In this document: positions 1-8,243 of the stretch, piece by piece
How the letters are laid out: each line of letters begins with the position of its first letter
How positions within the stretch are numbered: position 1 is the first letter of the stretch
Origin: Methylotetracoccus oryzae
GTDB taxonomy: Bacteria > Pseudomonadota > Gammaproteobacteria > Methylococcales > Methylococcaceae
Direction: 5' to 3'
Length of the DNA stretch: 64,000 nt
Assembly (NCBI RefSeq): GCF_006175985.1
Contig: NZ_SRSH01000001.1
Coordinates: 124,001-188,000, forward strand
The notes under the pieces: generated by a model
Databases searched by the model: none
The model's input: the letters and a program-made list of their open reading frames with translations, nothing else
Told to the model about the DNA's origin: nothing
Made by a program: the position numbers and the translations under genes

Positions 1-627
1 GGCAACGTCCTTGCCTGTCATGGCACGCAAGGTGGGCTCCCAATAAGGGTTGGGCAGACAGCGCACGTCGAACAGAAAGTCCGCGTCGAGCGGCACGCCA
101 TGCTTGAAACCGAAAGACAGGAAATAGAGTGACATGAGCGGCTTCCGGTCGGTATCGAAGCGTGCCCGCACCAGTTCCCGCAATTGCCGTACGTTCGTAT
201 GCGTCGTGTCAATCACGACATCCGCACGACAGGATACCGGCTCGAGCAATTCGCGCTCGAACACGATCGCCTCCCCTAGCGGCAGTCCCGAACCCGTCAG
301 CGGATGCTTGCGGCGCGTTTCGCTGAAGCGCTTCAGCAAGGCGCCGTCTTCCGCCTTGAGAAATAAAACCCGGGCATCGATGCCGAGTTGCCTGGCCAGT
401 TCCAGACTGCCCGGAAACTGGTCGAGGCTGACCTGCTGACTGCGGGCATCGATACTGATCGCCGTGCGCCGGAAGGCGTCTTGTGAAGATGCGACCGCCT
501 GCGTCAGGAAAGACTCCAGCAGCGTGACGGGCAGATTATCGATGCAGTAGAAGCCGCAGTCCTCCAGCGTTTCCAGCGCAACGCTCTTGCCGGAACCGGA
601 GAGTCCGCTGACAACGACCAGCTTCAT
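1..627 (-). CDS. rapZ: RNase adapter protein RapZ (C-terminus cut by window edge)
   Basis: RapZ binds the small RNA GlmZ and presents it to RNase E, which sets glucosamine-6-phosphate synthase levels; in many bacteria the nucleotide-binding fold is the most conserved part. The start ATG at 627 gives MKLVVVSGLSGSGKSVALE, a P-loop with Walker A GLSGSGKS near residues 8-15. Conserved RapZ segments follow (GFYCIDNLP, FLKAEDGALLKRFSETRRKHPL, split here as FLKAEDGAL and LLKRFSETRRKHPL), then SFGFKHGVPLDADFLFDVR. About 209 of the usual 280-290 residues are inside the window and the frame is open to base 1. It is the last visible gene of the lpt-rpoN operon, 85 nt after hpf. ptsN, which usually sits between hpf and rapZ, is absent. 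Confidence 0.95.
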   Translation of the reverse strand, partial: MKLVVVSGLSGSGKSVALETLEDCGFYCIDNLPVTLLESFLTQAVASSQDAFRRTAISIDARSQQVSLDQFPGSLELARQLGIDARVLFLKAEDGALLKRFSETRRKHPLTGSGLPLGEAIVFERELLEPVSCRADVVIDTTHTNVRQLRELVRARFDTDRKPLMSLYFLSFGFKHGVPLDADFLFDVRCLPNPYWEPTLRAMTGKDVA

Positions 628-712
628 GTCATCCCCCCGTGGGTAAGTCGCACTTTCGGCCACTGCGCCACCTGAACAGCCGAGCTTGCCGCCGTTTGAC
701 GCCGCCTGCGAA

Positions 713-1009
713 TCAGCCCCGATTGACGAGCTGGGTCTTTTCCTTGTGGCGCAGGACCTGGCGATCCAGCTTGTCGATCAAGCCATCGATCGCCGCATAG
801 AGGTCCTCCTGCACGTCCTCGGCATGGATCTTCGCACCGTTGAGTTGTACGGTCGCTTCGGCTTTCTGCTCCAGCTTCTCGACGGTCAGAACGACATGCA
901 CGTCGATCACGTGGTCGAAATGACGTTCGATGCGGCTGAGTTTCTCGGACACGTACGCGCGCAACGCGTCAGTGAGGTTCACATGGTGGCCGGTGATACT
1001 GATTTGCAT
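713..1009 (-). CDS. hpf: Ribosome hibernation promoting factor, short form
   Basis: HPF binds the 30S decoding region in stationary phase and promotes inactive ribosome dimers. The 98-residue product starts MQISITGHHVNLTDALRAYV, continues with the basic SEKLSRIERHFDHV segment, and ends in KTQLVNRG. This is the length of the short gammaproteobacterial HPF and lacks the C-terminal dimerisation domain of long HPF. The upstream frame stays open for about 77 codons, but the conserved MQISITG start is preceded by an AAGGAAG Shine-Dalgarno sequence, which fixes the start at 1009. It lies 38 nt downstream of rpoN, the classical position. Confidence 0.95.
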   Translation of the reverse strand: MQISITGHHVNLTDALRAYVSEKLSRIERHFDHVIDVHVVLTVEKLEQKAEATVQLNGAKIHAEDVQEDLYAAIDGLIDKLDRQVLRHKEKTQLVNRG

Positions 1010-1047
1010 GGCTGTCTTCCTTAAGGTGTCGTGATGTGGGCAGGCGT

Positions 1048-2505
1048 TCAGATCACCTGCCTGCGCTCGTTGGAAGGCGGTATGGCCAGCGCCTCCCGGT
1101 ACTTGGCGATCGTGCGGCGTGCCACGTTGATACCCTTTTGCTTGAAGATATCCGCTATGGCGTGATCGCTCAGGGGCTTTTCCGGGTTCTCGGCATCGAC
1201 GATGGCGCGCAGATGCGCCTTTATGGCCGTCGCCGAACACTCGCCGCCAGCATTCGTCGACACGTGGCTGGAAAAAAAATACTTGAACTCGAATATGCCG
1301 TTCGCAGTGTGCATGTACTTCTGCGTGGTGACCCGCGAGATCGTCGACTCGTGCATGCCAACCTCCTCGGCCACATCCCGCAGTACCAACGGCTTCATGG
1401 CCATGGGTCCCTGCTCGAGAAAGTCCTTCTGGTGCTCGACGATGGAGCGCGCGACCTTCAGCAAGGTTTCATTGCGACTGTGCAGACTCTTGATGAACCA
1501 GCGTGCTTCCTGCAGGTGATTCTTCATGGCGACATTGTCGGCACTGCTGTCGGCCCGGCGCACCATGCCCGAGTAGAACGGGTTGATCCGGAGCTTCGGC
1601 GCGATATCCGGGTTCAGGTTCACCACCCATTGCGATCCGACCTTCGACACGAAGACGTCGGGAACGACATACTGCGATTCCCCAGTCTGGACCAGGCGCC
1701 CCGGTTTGGGCTCGAGCGTGCGGATCAGCGCGACGATTTCCGCCAACTGGGCATCGTTGACGTCCAGAACCCGCTTCAGACGCGCCAGATCCTTTTTGCC
1801 GAGCACCTCGAGATAGTGCTGGACCAACTCCAAGGCCTTTTTGCGATGTGGCGTCGCCTCGGGCAGCTGACGAAGCTGGATGGCAAGGCAATCGGCCAGA
1901 TCGGCTGCGGCCACGCCCGCCGGGTCGAGGTTCTGAACCAGATGCAGGACCGCGGTGACTTCCTCCGGGTCCAGTCCGTCCAGCTGTGTCTGCAGAGACT
2001 GCACGATGTCGTTGATCGGGCTGCTCAGGTAACCCTCATCGTTGACCGCATCGACGATGGCAAGGCCGATGGCATGGTCTCGCTCGCTCAACGGCAGCAT
2101 GTCGAGTTGCCAGCCAAGATGATCCCGCAAGCTCTGTGGTTGAGCCCGCTGGAAGACGAAATCGTCGCCATCGCTGTCGGGGAGCGAGTTGGAGTAGGAC
2201 TGCAGTCCTTCATAGACCTCATCCCAGGAGGAGTCGATCGGCAACTCCTGAGGAATATCGGAGGCTTTGTCGAGGTCAGGCAGCTCCTGAAAATCCGTCG
2301 TGGCCGACTCCACGGGAACGGTGTCGGACGACTCCGGAAAGGCACCGTCATCCTCTGCCGCCTCGAGCATCATGTTGGAGTCCAGAGCCTGCTGGATCTC
2401 CTGATGCAGTTCGAGGGTCGACAACTGCAGCAGCTTGATGGCCTGTTGCAGCTGGGGCGTCATCGCCAGCTGCTGGCCCAGACGGAGTTGGAGGCTTTGT
2501 TTCAT
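1048..2505 (-). CDS. rpoN: RNA polymerase sigma-54 factor RpoN
   Basis: Sigma-54 directs RNA polymerase to -24/-12 promoters that need ATP-dependent activators such as NtrC. The 485-residue protein begins MKQSLQLRLGQQLAMTPQLQ, the glutamine-rich region I that contacts activators. An acidic region II (about 45-110) follows, then the core-binding region. The C-terminus carries the helix-turn-helix and the RpoN box ARRTIAKYREAL, which reads the -24 element. An in-frame extension of 38 codons upstream is basic and unconserved, so the start at 2505 was taken. The gene follows lptB after 144 nt. Its clients in this window are probably the glnA promoter at 29.1 kb, through NtrC, and whatever the GlrR-like activator at the right edge controls. 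Confidence 0.97.
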   Translation of the reverse strand: MKQSLQLRLGQQLAMTPQLQQAIKLLQLSTLELHQEIQQALDSNMMLEAAEDDGAFPESSDTVPVESATTDFQELPDLDKASDIPQELPIDSSWDEVYEGLQSYSNSLPDSDGDDFVFQRAQPQSLRDHLGWQLDMLPLSERDHAIGLAIVDAVNDEGYLSSPINDIVQSLQTQLDGLDPEEVTAVLHLVQNLDPAGVAAADLADCLAIQLRQLPEATPHRKKALELVQHYLEVLGKKDLARLKRVLDVNDAQLAEIVALIRTLEPKPGRLVQTGESQYVVPDVFVSKVGSQWVVNLNPDIAPKLRINPFYSGMVRRADSSADNVAMKNHLQEARWFIKSLHSRNETLLKVARSIVEHQKDFLEQGPMAMKPLVLRDVAEEVGMHESTISRVTTQKYMHTANGIFEFKYFFSSHVSTNAGGECSATAIKAHLRAIVDAENPEKPLSDHAIADIFKQKGINVARRTIAKYREALAIPPSNERRQVI

Positions 2506-2649
2506 TGGGCAATCGAATCGCGCTGAGCGAAAAAGTCTACTGCTGGACGACCTTGCCCGAGGCTCTCGGCGCGTCGCCGGACCAGGCGATGACATCGCCT
2601 CGCCCCACCTGAGCACCACCCGTCAAAGTTCGCCGTCATGCCACCGCGC

Positions 2650-3375
2650 CTACATTGAGAAATTTTCACCCAGATACACCTGGCGCACTTCGGGATTAGC
2701 GACAATCTGCTCGCTGTCCCCCTCAGCGATCACACGGCCACCGGCCAGGATATAGGCGCGGTCGCAAATTCCCAGGGTTTCCCGAACATTGTGCTCGGTG
2801 ATCAGAATCCCAATACCCCGATCCTTCAGGTGATTGATGATTTTCTGGATGTCGATGATCGAGATGGGGTCGACACCGGCAAAGGGCTCGTCGAGCAACA
2901 TGAAGCGCGGCTCGCACGCCAAGGCGCGAGCGATCTCCACACGTCGCCGCTCGCCGCCCGAGAGTCCCATCGCCTTTTGCGCATGAAGGTGTCCGATGGC
3001 GAATTCCTCGAGCAATTCTTCGATGATCAACTCTCGCTGGCCATTCGTCAGTTCGTCGCGCAATTCGAGCACCGCACGCAGATTCTGACGGACGGTCAGC
3101 CGCCGAAAGATCGACGGTTCCTGCGGCAGATAACCAATGCCGAGCCGAGCTCTGGCATGCATCGGCAGGTGAGTCACGTTTGCCTCATCGATCGCGATGC
3201 CGCCGCTGTCCGGCCGGATCAGGCCGACGATCATGTAGAAGCTGGTCGTCTTGCCGGCGCCGTTCGGGCCCAGCAGGCCGACAATCTCCCCGGACTGTAT
3301 GGAGAGGCTGACGCCGTCCACCACCTTCCGTTTGTGGTAATCCTTGCACAGATTGACGGCGGACAGTACGGTCAT
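2650..3375 (-). CDS. lptB: LPS export ABC transporter ATP-binding protein LptB
   Basis: LptB is the cytoplasmic ATPase that powers extraction of lipopolysaccharide from the inner membrane by LptFG and its passage across the LptC-LptA bridge. The 241 residues hold Walker [10 protein letters not shown] (about 36-44), the Q-loop at [14 protein letters not shown], the ABC signature [15 protein letters not shown], Walker [14 protein letters not shown] and the switch histidine in [10 protein letters not shown]. The length matches the family (about 240). It lies 12 nt after lptA and is followed by rpoN, as in Escherichia coli. lptF and lptG are not in the window. Confidence 0.97.
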   Translation of the reverse strand: MTVLSAVNLCKDYHKRKVVDGVSLSIQSGEIVGLLGPNGAGKTTSFYMIVGLIRPDSGGIAIDEANVTHLPMHARARLGIGYLPQEPSIFRRLTVRQNLRAVLELRDELTNGQRELIIEELLEEFAIGHLHAQKAMGLSGGERRRVEIARALACEPRFMLLDEPFAGVDPISIIDIQKIINHLKDRGIGILITEHNVRETLGICDRAYILAGGRVIAEGDSEQIVANPEVRQVYLGENFSM

Positions 3376-3387
3376 CGGTCATTCACA

Positions 3388-3897
3388 CTATTTGTCTTTC
3401 GGCTGCAGCGTCACATGGACGCGCTTGCTCGCGGATGCGGGGCTGCCCGCTTTAGCGACGCCCTTCGCACTGTCGTACTCGATCCGATCGCTCTCCGTCG
3501 TCATTGTGCCCTGGGTCACCACGGCCCGCTCGAGCAGAATCAGAATGCCGGTTTCCGGAAAGTATTCCATCCGCTGGGAGACCCCATTCAGTTCCTCGCC
3601 GCCCCCCTCTGGCGTCTGTTTCAGGCGGACCGGACGGCCTACCGCGACGACCTTGTCAGTCTTTGAATCCTTCTGGTACACGGTCATCTGATCGGAGTTC
3701 ACGACCAGACTACCCTGCGTAGCCTGAACATCGCCGATGTAGACGGTCTCCCCGGTCGTCTCGTCGAACGTCGCCTGATTGGCCTCGATGAAGATAGGCT
3801 GGCTGGAGTCGCTGTCCAACGCCAGTGCCGGGGTCATCCACAGCGCCCCTGTCCCCAGCATCAAACAAACACGACGCAAGACCCGAATCGTCAACAT
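3388..3897 (-). CDS. lptA: Periplasmic LPS-binding protein LptA
   Basis: LptA monomers stack into the periplasmic bridge that carries LPS from LptC to the outer-membrane LptD/E complex. The 169-residue product starts with a signal peptide (basic MLTIRVLRRV, hydrophobic LMLGTGALWMTP, probable cleavage after ALALA-type residues near 27). The OstA/LptA beta-jellyroll follows: QPIFIEANQATFDETTGETV, YIGDVQATQGSLVVNSDQM, then the RLKQ and ESDRIEYDSA strands. The C-terminal tail is lysine-rich. It sits 9 nt after lptC and 12 nt before lptB, so it is translationally linked to both. Confidence 0.93.
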   Translation of the reverse strand: MLTIRVLRRVCLMLGTGALWMTPALALDSDSSQPIFIEANQATFDETTGETVYIGDVQATQGSLVVNSDQMTVYQKDSKTDKVVAVGRPVRLKQTPEGGGEELNGVSQRMEYFPETGILILLERAVVTQGTMTTESDRIEYDSAKGVAKAGSPASASKRVHVTLQPKDK

Positions 3898-3906
3898 AAG
3901 CTCAGC

Positions 3907-4551
3907 CTATTTTCTTTTCCCGGCCTGCTGCGGCCGCACCTTGCGTCGCGGCCGCGCGTCGGGCGCGCGGACCACGTCGTGCCTGCGTCGCACCGACGAC
4001 AGCACCGTCACCTTGAAAGCCTTTCCGAAATGTGCCTGCATGCCCACGCCCGACAACTCGTCGGGGGGGCTTACGATCTGCACGAAATCGTCCGTTTCAC
4101 CATACTCCTCGTCGGGCAGGATCTTGACGTTGGAGGCTTCCGCCCGGACCGTGCGTCCATTGCGGTCGGCATCACGCAGAACCAGCACCGGCCCCTTGAG
4201 AAAGACCTCGCTGCCGCGAGACGACACGGTGCCCTGTTCCCCGTGTACGACCCAGGGCGGCCCGTCTCCGGAGAACATCGTCAGCACCGGCTTTTCCAGC
4301 TCCGAATGGTCATCGTTGTCATAATGCGTCAGCCTTTCGGCGTACAGGATATTCTTGGTCTTCCCCGCTTCGTCGGCAATGGTGCGCAGCAGGTTTACCG
4401 CATAATAGTCGACCGTGCCCTTGGGCTTAGGTTCGATCGGCTCGGCGGGTGGCGTCAACCGCTGGGCCAGCCAGCCCGTGCCGCCGACGATCAGCAGCAG
4501 CACCCCATACAGCAACACGCTCCGCGGCGACGCGGACGTCGGGAGCTTCAT
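3907..4551 (-). CDS. lptC: LPS export protein LptC
   Basis: LptC is a bitopic inner-membrane protein that receives LPS from LptB2FG and hands it to LptA. The 214-residue protein has a single N-terminal membrane anchor (VLLYGVLLLIVGGTGWLAQR, about 13-32) and then a periplasmic jellyroll: KGTVDYYAVNLL, YAERLTHYDNDDHSELEKPV, GEQGTVSSRGSEVFLKGPV. The C-terminus after about residue 185 is an unusual basic tail (RRRHDVV to QQAGKRK) not present in the roughly 190-residue E. coli protein. The start overlaps the kdsC stop by 4 nt (ATGA), indicating translational coupling. Confidence 0.92.
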   Translation of the reverse strand: MKLPTSASPRSVLLYGVLLLIVGGTGWLAQRLTPPAEPIEPKPKGTVDYYAVNLLRTIADEAGKTKNILYAERLTHYDNDDHSELEKPVLTMFSGDGPPWVVHGEQGTVSSRGSEVFLKGPVLVLRDADRNGRTVRAEASNVKILPDEEYGETDDFVQIVSPPDELSGVGMQAHFGKAFKVTVLSSVRRRHDVVRAPDARPRRKVRPQQAGKRK

Positions 4552-5114
4552 GCGTAGCGCTCGATCACCCCAGGCAAAGTCCCTTGCGCATACATGACGA
4601 GATCACAGACCTCGCGCACCGCTCCGTGCCCGCCGGTTTGCCGCGTCTGCCAGTGCGCGATGGCAAGCAGCGTGAAATGCGCATCGGCCACGGCAATGCC
4701 AAGCCCCACCCTCCGCATGACCGCCAGATCCAATAAGTCGTCGCCGACATAGGCCACCTGATCGAGGGACAGCGCCTGCTGTGCACAGAGAACCTGCAGG
4801 ACCGGCAGCTTGTCCTCGATACCCTGAAAGACACGATCGATCCCGAGGTTTTCCATACGCCGCGACACCGACTCGGACTTGCGCCCGGAAATCACCGCGG
4901 TCTCGACCCCGGTCGATCGCAACAGCTTCAGACCATGGCCATCCCGCGCATGGAAGGCCTTGTACTCCCTCCCCTGTTCATCGAAAAAGAGTTTGCCATC
5001 GGTCAGAACCCCGTCGACATCGAAGACCACGAGCCGGACCTTCGCCGCCCGCGCCACCACGTCGGGAGCGACGTCAAGCGCGATGGGTGGCAGAGGCGGG
5101 GGAAGACTGTGCAT
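4548..5114 (-). CDS. kdsC: 3-deoxy-D-manno-octulosonate 8-phosphate phosphatase KdsC
   Basis: KdsC is a HAD-superfamily phosphatase that removes phosphate from Kdo-8-phosphate in the pathway to the LPS inner-core sugar Kdo. HAD motif I is FDVDGVLTDGKLFF, with the two catalytic aspartates. Motif II is in AVISGRKSESV, the conserved basic residue in GIEDKLPVL, and motif IV in YVGDDLLDLAVM. The ATG at 5114 gives 188 residues, the normal length; a TTG 18 nt upstream would add six residues. The gene is coupled to lptC by a 4-nt overlap and preceded by kdsD after 43 nt. Confidence 0.95.
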   Translation of the reverse strand: MHSLPPPLPPIALDVAPDVVARAAKVRLVVFDVDGVLTDGKLFFDEQGREYKAFHARDGHGLKLLRSTGVETAVISGRKSESVSRRMENLGIDRVFQGIEDKLPVLQVLCAQQALSLDQVAYVGDDLLDLAVMRRVGLGIAVADAHFTLLAIAHWQTRQTGGHGAVREVCDLVMYAQGTLPGVIERYA

Positions 5115-5157
5115 AGAAGCAGGGCTCGGCAAAGGCGTTCAGTCGGGTCGCAGGTAG

Positions 5158-6171
5158 CTACATCACTCCGGCACGCAGCAGGTCATGCATGTTCAAGGCT
5201 CCCATTAGGCGGTGTTCCGGATCAACGATCAGCAAGGCATTGATGGACAGTTCCTGCATCAGGCGCAGTGCTTCCGCGGCAAGCACATCGGGGCCCAGCG
5301 TACGGCAACCCCGCGTCATGACGTCGGCGATCGGTGTGGCATGAATGTCATGAGCCTTTTCAAAAAGTCGACGCAAATCGCCATCCGTGAAAATGCCGCA
5401 AACCCGGTCGTCGGCGTCGGCCACCGCCGTCATGCCCAGCTTCTTGGCGGTCATTTCCAACACGGCGTCGCTGACCGCTACGGTGGGCGGAACCACCGGG
5501 ATCTCATCGCCCTGATGCATGACGTCGCGAACACGTAGCAACAGGCGCCGGCCAAGGCTGCCGCCCGGATGGGACAAGGCGAAGTCTTCCTGGGTGAACC
5601 CGCGGGCTTCCAATAGCGCAACCGCCAAGGCATCGCCAATCACCAGTGCCGCGGTCGAACTCGAGGTTGGCGCCAGACCGAGCGGGCAGGCCTCGACCCT
5701 GACACTCGCATCGATGTGGGCATCTGCCTCGCGGGCCAGCGTCGACCCTGGGTTGCCGGTAATGGCCACCAGAGGGACACCCAGACGCTTGATCAAAGGA
5801 AGGATGGTCAGTAACTCCTCGGTGCAGCCCGAATTCGATAGCGCCAGCACGACGTCCGCGGCGGTGATCATGCCCAGATCCCCATGGCAGGCTTCGCCCG
5901 GATGAACGAAAAAGGCGGGACTGCCCGTGCTGGCCAGGGTCGCCGCAATCTTGCCGCCCACATGCCCTGACTTTCCCATGCCTGTCACGACGATGCGTCC
6001 GGCACACTCCATCAAAAGGCGGCAGGCATGAGCGAATTGCCTATCGATGCGCGCCTCAAGCGCCGCCACCGCTTCGGCCTCGATCGCAATCACCCGCCGC
6101 CCCATGGCAAGGAAGGTGTCGTCAGCGGATGACTTGATTGCAGCCAGAGTAGCAGCCGATGGTTTGCTCAT
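5158..6171 (-). CDS. kdsD: Arabinose-5-phosphate isomerase KdsD
   Basis: KdsD interconverts ribulose-5-phosphate and arabinose-5-phosphate, the first step towards Kdo. The 337-residue product has an N-terminal SIS sugar-isomerase domain ([45 protein letters not shown] with the conserved histidine). Two C-terminal CBS domains follow ([29 protein letters not shown]). The conserved start [11 protein letters not shown] at 6171 was used; the frame runs 54 codons further upstream without conservation and into the region of the divergent rlpA-like promoter. It is the first gene of the operon; yrbG, which precedes it in E. coli, is not here. Confidence 0.95.
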   Translation of the reverse strand: MSKPSAATLAAIKSSADDTFLAMGRRVIAIEAEAVAALEARIDRQFAHACRLLMECAGRIVVTGMGKSGHVGGKIAATLASTGSPAFFVHPGEACHGDLGMITAADVVLALSNSGCTEELLTILPLIKRLGVPLVAITGNPGSTLAREADAHIDASVRVEACPLGLAPTSSSTAALVIGDALAVALLEARGFTQEDFALSHPGGSLGRRLLLRVRDVMHQGDEIPVVPPTVAVSDAVLEMTAKKLGMTAVADADDRVCGIFTDGDLRRLFEKAHDIHATPIADVMTRGCRTLGPDVLAAEALRLMQELSINALLIVDPEHRLMGALNMHDLLRAGVM

Positions 6172-6346
6172 TTCAATAATTATGCCATGAACATTCCCGG
6201 CTGTACCCGTCACACTCATCCTGAAGTGCCTCAGAGGTATTGATGAACTCCTCGGAACGGCATCGATGAGGCGCTGTGCACCGCGAGGAGGCGCGTCGTG
6301 CTGGACGCGGATGTGAGGCCCGGTAATAAGCAAACGCGGGGGAAGT

Positions 6347-6374
6347 TTGACAAATCATATCTGTTGCTTATCAT
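6347..6374 (+). promoter_or_regulatory. Sigma-70 promoter of the RlpA-like gene
   Basis: A perfect -35 hexamer TTGACA (6347-6352) and a -10 hexamer TATCAT (6369-6374, five of six consensus bases) are separated by 16 bp. Transcription would begin near 6381, about 35 nt before the GTG start at 6415. The promoter lies inside the longer open frame that begins at 6298, which argues against that upstream start. Confidence 0.7.
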
Positions 6375-6414
6375 GGGGTCGCGGAGGCTTTTCCGCCAAC
6401 CGAAGGAGGCCCGC

Positions 6415-6831
6415 GTGGCTTTGTCAACAAAAAAGTTTAAATTTTTATTTTTATTGGTTTTTTTTGGAGCACAAACAATAAGCTCCCTGGCTTCGGCGCA
6501 TCAGACCGCAGTAGGCACGGCGTCGTTCTACGCAGAACGCTTCCACGGCCGGAAAACTGCCAGCGGCGAACGCTACAACATGCACGACCTCACAGCCGCA
6601 ACCGTGCATTCGCGCTATCCGTTGGGTTCCATTCTGCGGGTGACGAACCTTGGCAACGACCGTAGCGTCGAGGTACGCGTAAACGATCGAGGCCCGTTGC
6701 CGCGCGGACGCGTTCTCGACCTATCCAAGCGCGCCGCCACGGAGCTGGGCTTTTTGCACGCTGGCCTGGCCCGTGTAAAGGTGGAAGTCCTGCGTTGGGG
6801 CAGATCGGAATCTGGAAACGAACCGTCCTGA
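6415..6831 (+). CDS. RlpA-like septal ring protein (DPBB domain), secreted
   Basis: The 138-residue product has a signal peptide (VALSTKKFKFLFLLVFFGA, cleavage near ASA-HQ) followed by one RlpA-type double-psi beta-barrel. The barrel begins with GTASFYAERFHGRKTASGE and contains the conserved AATVHSRYPLGS and VNDRGPLPRGRVLDLSKRA. The histidine and aspartate that are catalytic in the Pseudomonas lytic transglycosylase RlpA are both present. The C-terminal SPOR domain of full-length RlpA is absent, so septal targeting through denuded glycans is not expected. The start is a GTG preceded by AAGGAGG with 5-nt spacing, downstream of a good promoter. The signal-peptide codons are strikingly AT-rich, with runs of eight T and long A tracts. 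It is divergent from kdsD. Confidence 0.85.
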   Translation: MALSTKKFKFLFLLVFFGAQTISSLASAHQTAVGTASFYAERFHGRKTASGERYNMHDLTAATVHSRYPLGSILRVTNLGNDRSVEVRVNDRGPLPRGRVLDLSKRAATELGFLHAGLARVKVEVLRWGRSESGNEPS

Positions 6832-7117
6832 GGGATAGACGGAACCTCTAACATCGGAAAACCTTGGATATGACCGAAGTTTTCGGCGATGTTACTCGAC
6901 TAGCACGCTCCGCAACGGCAGCGTGCCGTTACCGTGACCTGAAGCGGATCGCCAGTAAGCGCCACCCCGCCCCGTGAGGGCGAGCTCCGGAAGCGAACTG
7001 GCGATACGCTCCCTCCTTCAAGGACACCCCAGCGAAACGGGACGCCCCGGCACAAAGACGGGGCAGATTCCAAAAGCGGGGCTTGCAATTATCTCCGCCC
7101 CAGAGAACCTAAAGAGT
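6832..7117. other. Intergenic region with inverted repeats, no gene seen
   Basis: No convincing reading frame is present. An 8-bp inverted repeat (TCGCCAGT at 6949-6956, ACTGGCGA at 6997-7004) frames a GC-rich stretch. A second small hairpin (GCCCCG at 7044-7049, CGGGGC at 7059-7064) lies downstream of the tRNA-Arg gene in its direction of transcription and may end that transcript, though there is no T run. Confidence 0.4.
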
Positions 7118-7194
7118 TGGCGCGCCCGGAGGGACTCGAACCCCCGACCACCTGGTTCGAAGCCAGATACTCTATCCAACTGAGCTACAGGCGC
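7118..7194 (-). tRNA. tRNA-Arg (anticodon TCG)
   Basis: The minus strand folds as a 77-nt cloverleaf with encoded CCA. The acceptor is GCGCCTG paired with CGGGCGC (one G-U pair), the D-arm is GCTC/GAGT, and the anticodon stem CTGG/CCAG closes the 7-nt loop CTTCGAA, so the anticodon is TCG, reading CGN arginine codons. The T-arm contains GGTTCGAGTCC. It is a single gene with no adjacent tRNA. Confidence 0.97.
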
Positions 7195-7206
7195 TTCTGC
7201 CGCTCT

Positions 7207-7235
7207 ATTCTACGGACACCGCCGGCGCGCGTCAC
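7207..7235 (-). promoter_or_regulatory. Probable promoter of tRNA-Arg
   Basis: On the minus strand a -10 hexamer TAGAAT (7207-7212, five of six) is preceded after exactly 17 bp by GTGACG (7230-7235, four of six against TTGACA). The predicted start lies about 6 nt before the mature 5' end of the tRNA at 7194. Confidence 0.5.
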
Positions 7236-7387
7236 CTGGGCTCGATTCCGTCTGGCGATTGCAGGCGACCGAGACGCCTCGCCGAACAGGTCTCGCGGGC
7301 ACGCTCCACAAGGACGAGAGCCTTGATCCCCTCCCCGGCCGTGAGTGGCATCCTTGGTGAGCCCCTGATATGAAGGACCCTGCCAAC

Positions 7388-7792
7388 TCACCGTAATGGC
7401 GAACTGACCAGCACCTTGTTGGCGCTGTCCCGGAGATCCAGATTGCCTCGTACCAGCGCTTTTGCCTCGTTGATCCAGATCTTGCAGGCATAGACGGAAC
7501 CGCCTCCGATGTCGCCGCTGACGAGACACGTCTTGTTCGGCCCCAGGGGCAAATTGAAATGACCGCAGTGCCCTTCCTGAGTCGGGAGGGTTACGTCGGT
7601 TCCCGACTGATCGAGGATTCTGCGAGCACCAAAGGTGATACTCGTTCCGCTAGCGTTGAACACGTAACAGTAAGCCTTGACCTGCGAGGATCCACCATGG
7701 ACTCCCCCGACGGCAAGCAGGGATGCCGCGGCCGAGGGCATACTGCAGACCAGCAGCATTGTGCTGATAGCAGGGGTTAGCACGTTCTTCAT
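7388..7792 (-). CDS. Exported protein of unknown function
   Basis: The 134-residue product starts MKNVLTPAISTMLLVCSMPS and has a typical signal peptide with probable cleavage after ASAAA near residue 23. The mature part (about 110 residues) has four cysteines, in KAYCYVF, GHCGHF, KTCLVS and YACKIW, which could form two disulfides in the periplasm. It looks beta-strand rich. A GGAG Shine-Dalgarno sequence lies about 10 nt before the ATG. I do not recognise the family. It stands alone between tRNA-Arg and a divergent PhoX-like gene, and its codon use resembles a genuine gene of the region. Confidence 0.65.
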   Translation of the reverse strand: MKNVLTPAISTMLLVCSMPSAAASLLAVGGVHGGSSQVKAYCYVFNASGTSITFGARRILDQSGTDVTLPTQEGHCGHFNLPLGPNKTCLVSGDIGGGSVYACKIWINEAKALVRGNLDLRDSANKVLVSSPLR

Positions 7793-8243
7793 GGCACGCT
7801 TCTCCGTTCAAAACGCTGTCAAGCCGTTGTCAGTGACTCTCTCGTCGGCCCTTTATCGCCGCTCACGGGGCAGGCCGTTTAGTTGAGTCATGGCCGTGTG
7901 TCCAGCGAACTCCGCACCGCCGCGGTGCGACGGCCGATTCGCCCCCGCCCTTCAACACCCTACGACCGTCGCAGAATCCAGTCTATGGGCAGGACTGCCT
8001 AAGCCGAAACAGCGCAGAGAACTCCCGCCCGGCAACTCCGCTGGTGTGATCACACGGCCGCTTGTCGGCCGCGCTAGGTGCTTGACGGCGAACTCACGGC
8101 GCAATCTCCATCTACGAACCGCAACGGTAACGCTACCGTAAGTAGCACGACACATCCGCCGTATATCGTCGCGCCGCCGAGACCCTCTCGGCCATCGCCT
8201 ATGCGCGATGCAAACCCAAGCTGAATTTCTAATGGGAAACACC
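7793..8243. other. 450-bp divergent intergenic region
   Basis: No gene is visible. It must hold the promoters of the exported protein (minus) and the PhoX-like gene (plus). It contains short perfect palindromes, including GCACCG-CCG-CGGTGC near 7924, CGGCCG-CTTGT-CGGCCG near 8057, and ACGGTA-ACGC-TACCGT at 8124-8139. I see no clear Pho box. Confidence 0.4.

Noticed and set aside
1036..2526. Long open frame (496 codons) on the plus strand opposite rpoN
   Set aside because: It is the complement of a highly conserved rpoN coding sequence, has no recognisable domain or ribosome site, and reflects GC-rich codon bias.
2506..2619. Extension of rpoN to an upstream start
   Set aside because: The added 38 residues are basic and unconserved, while MKQSLQLRLGQQ is the universal RpoN N-terminus.
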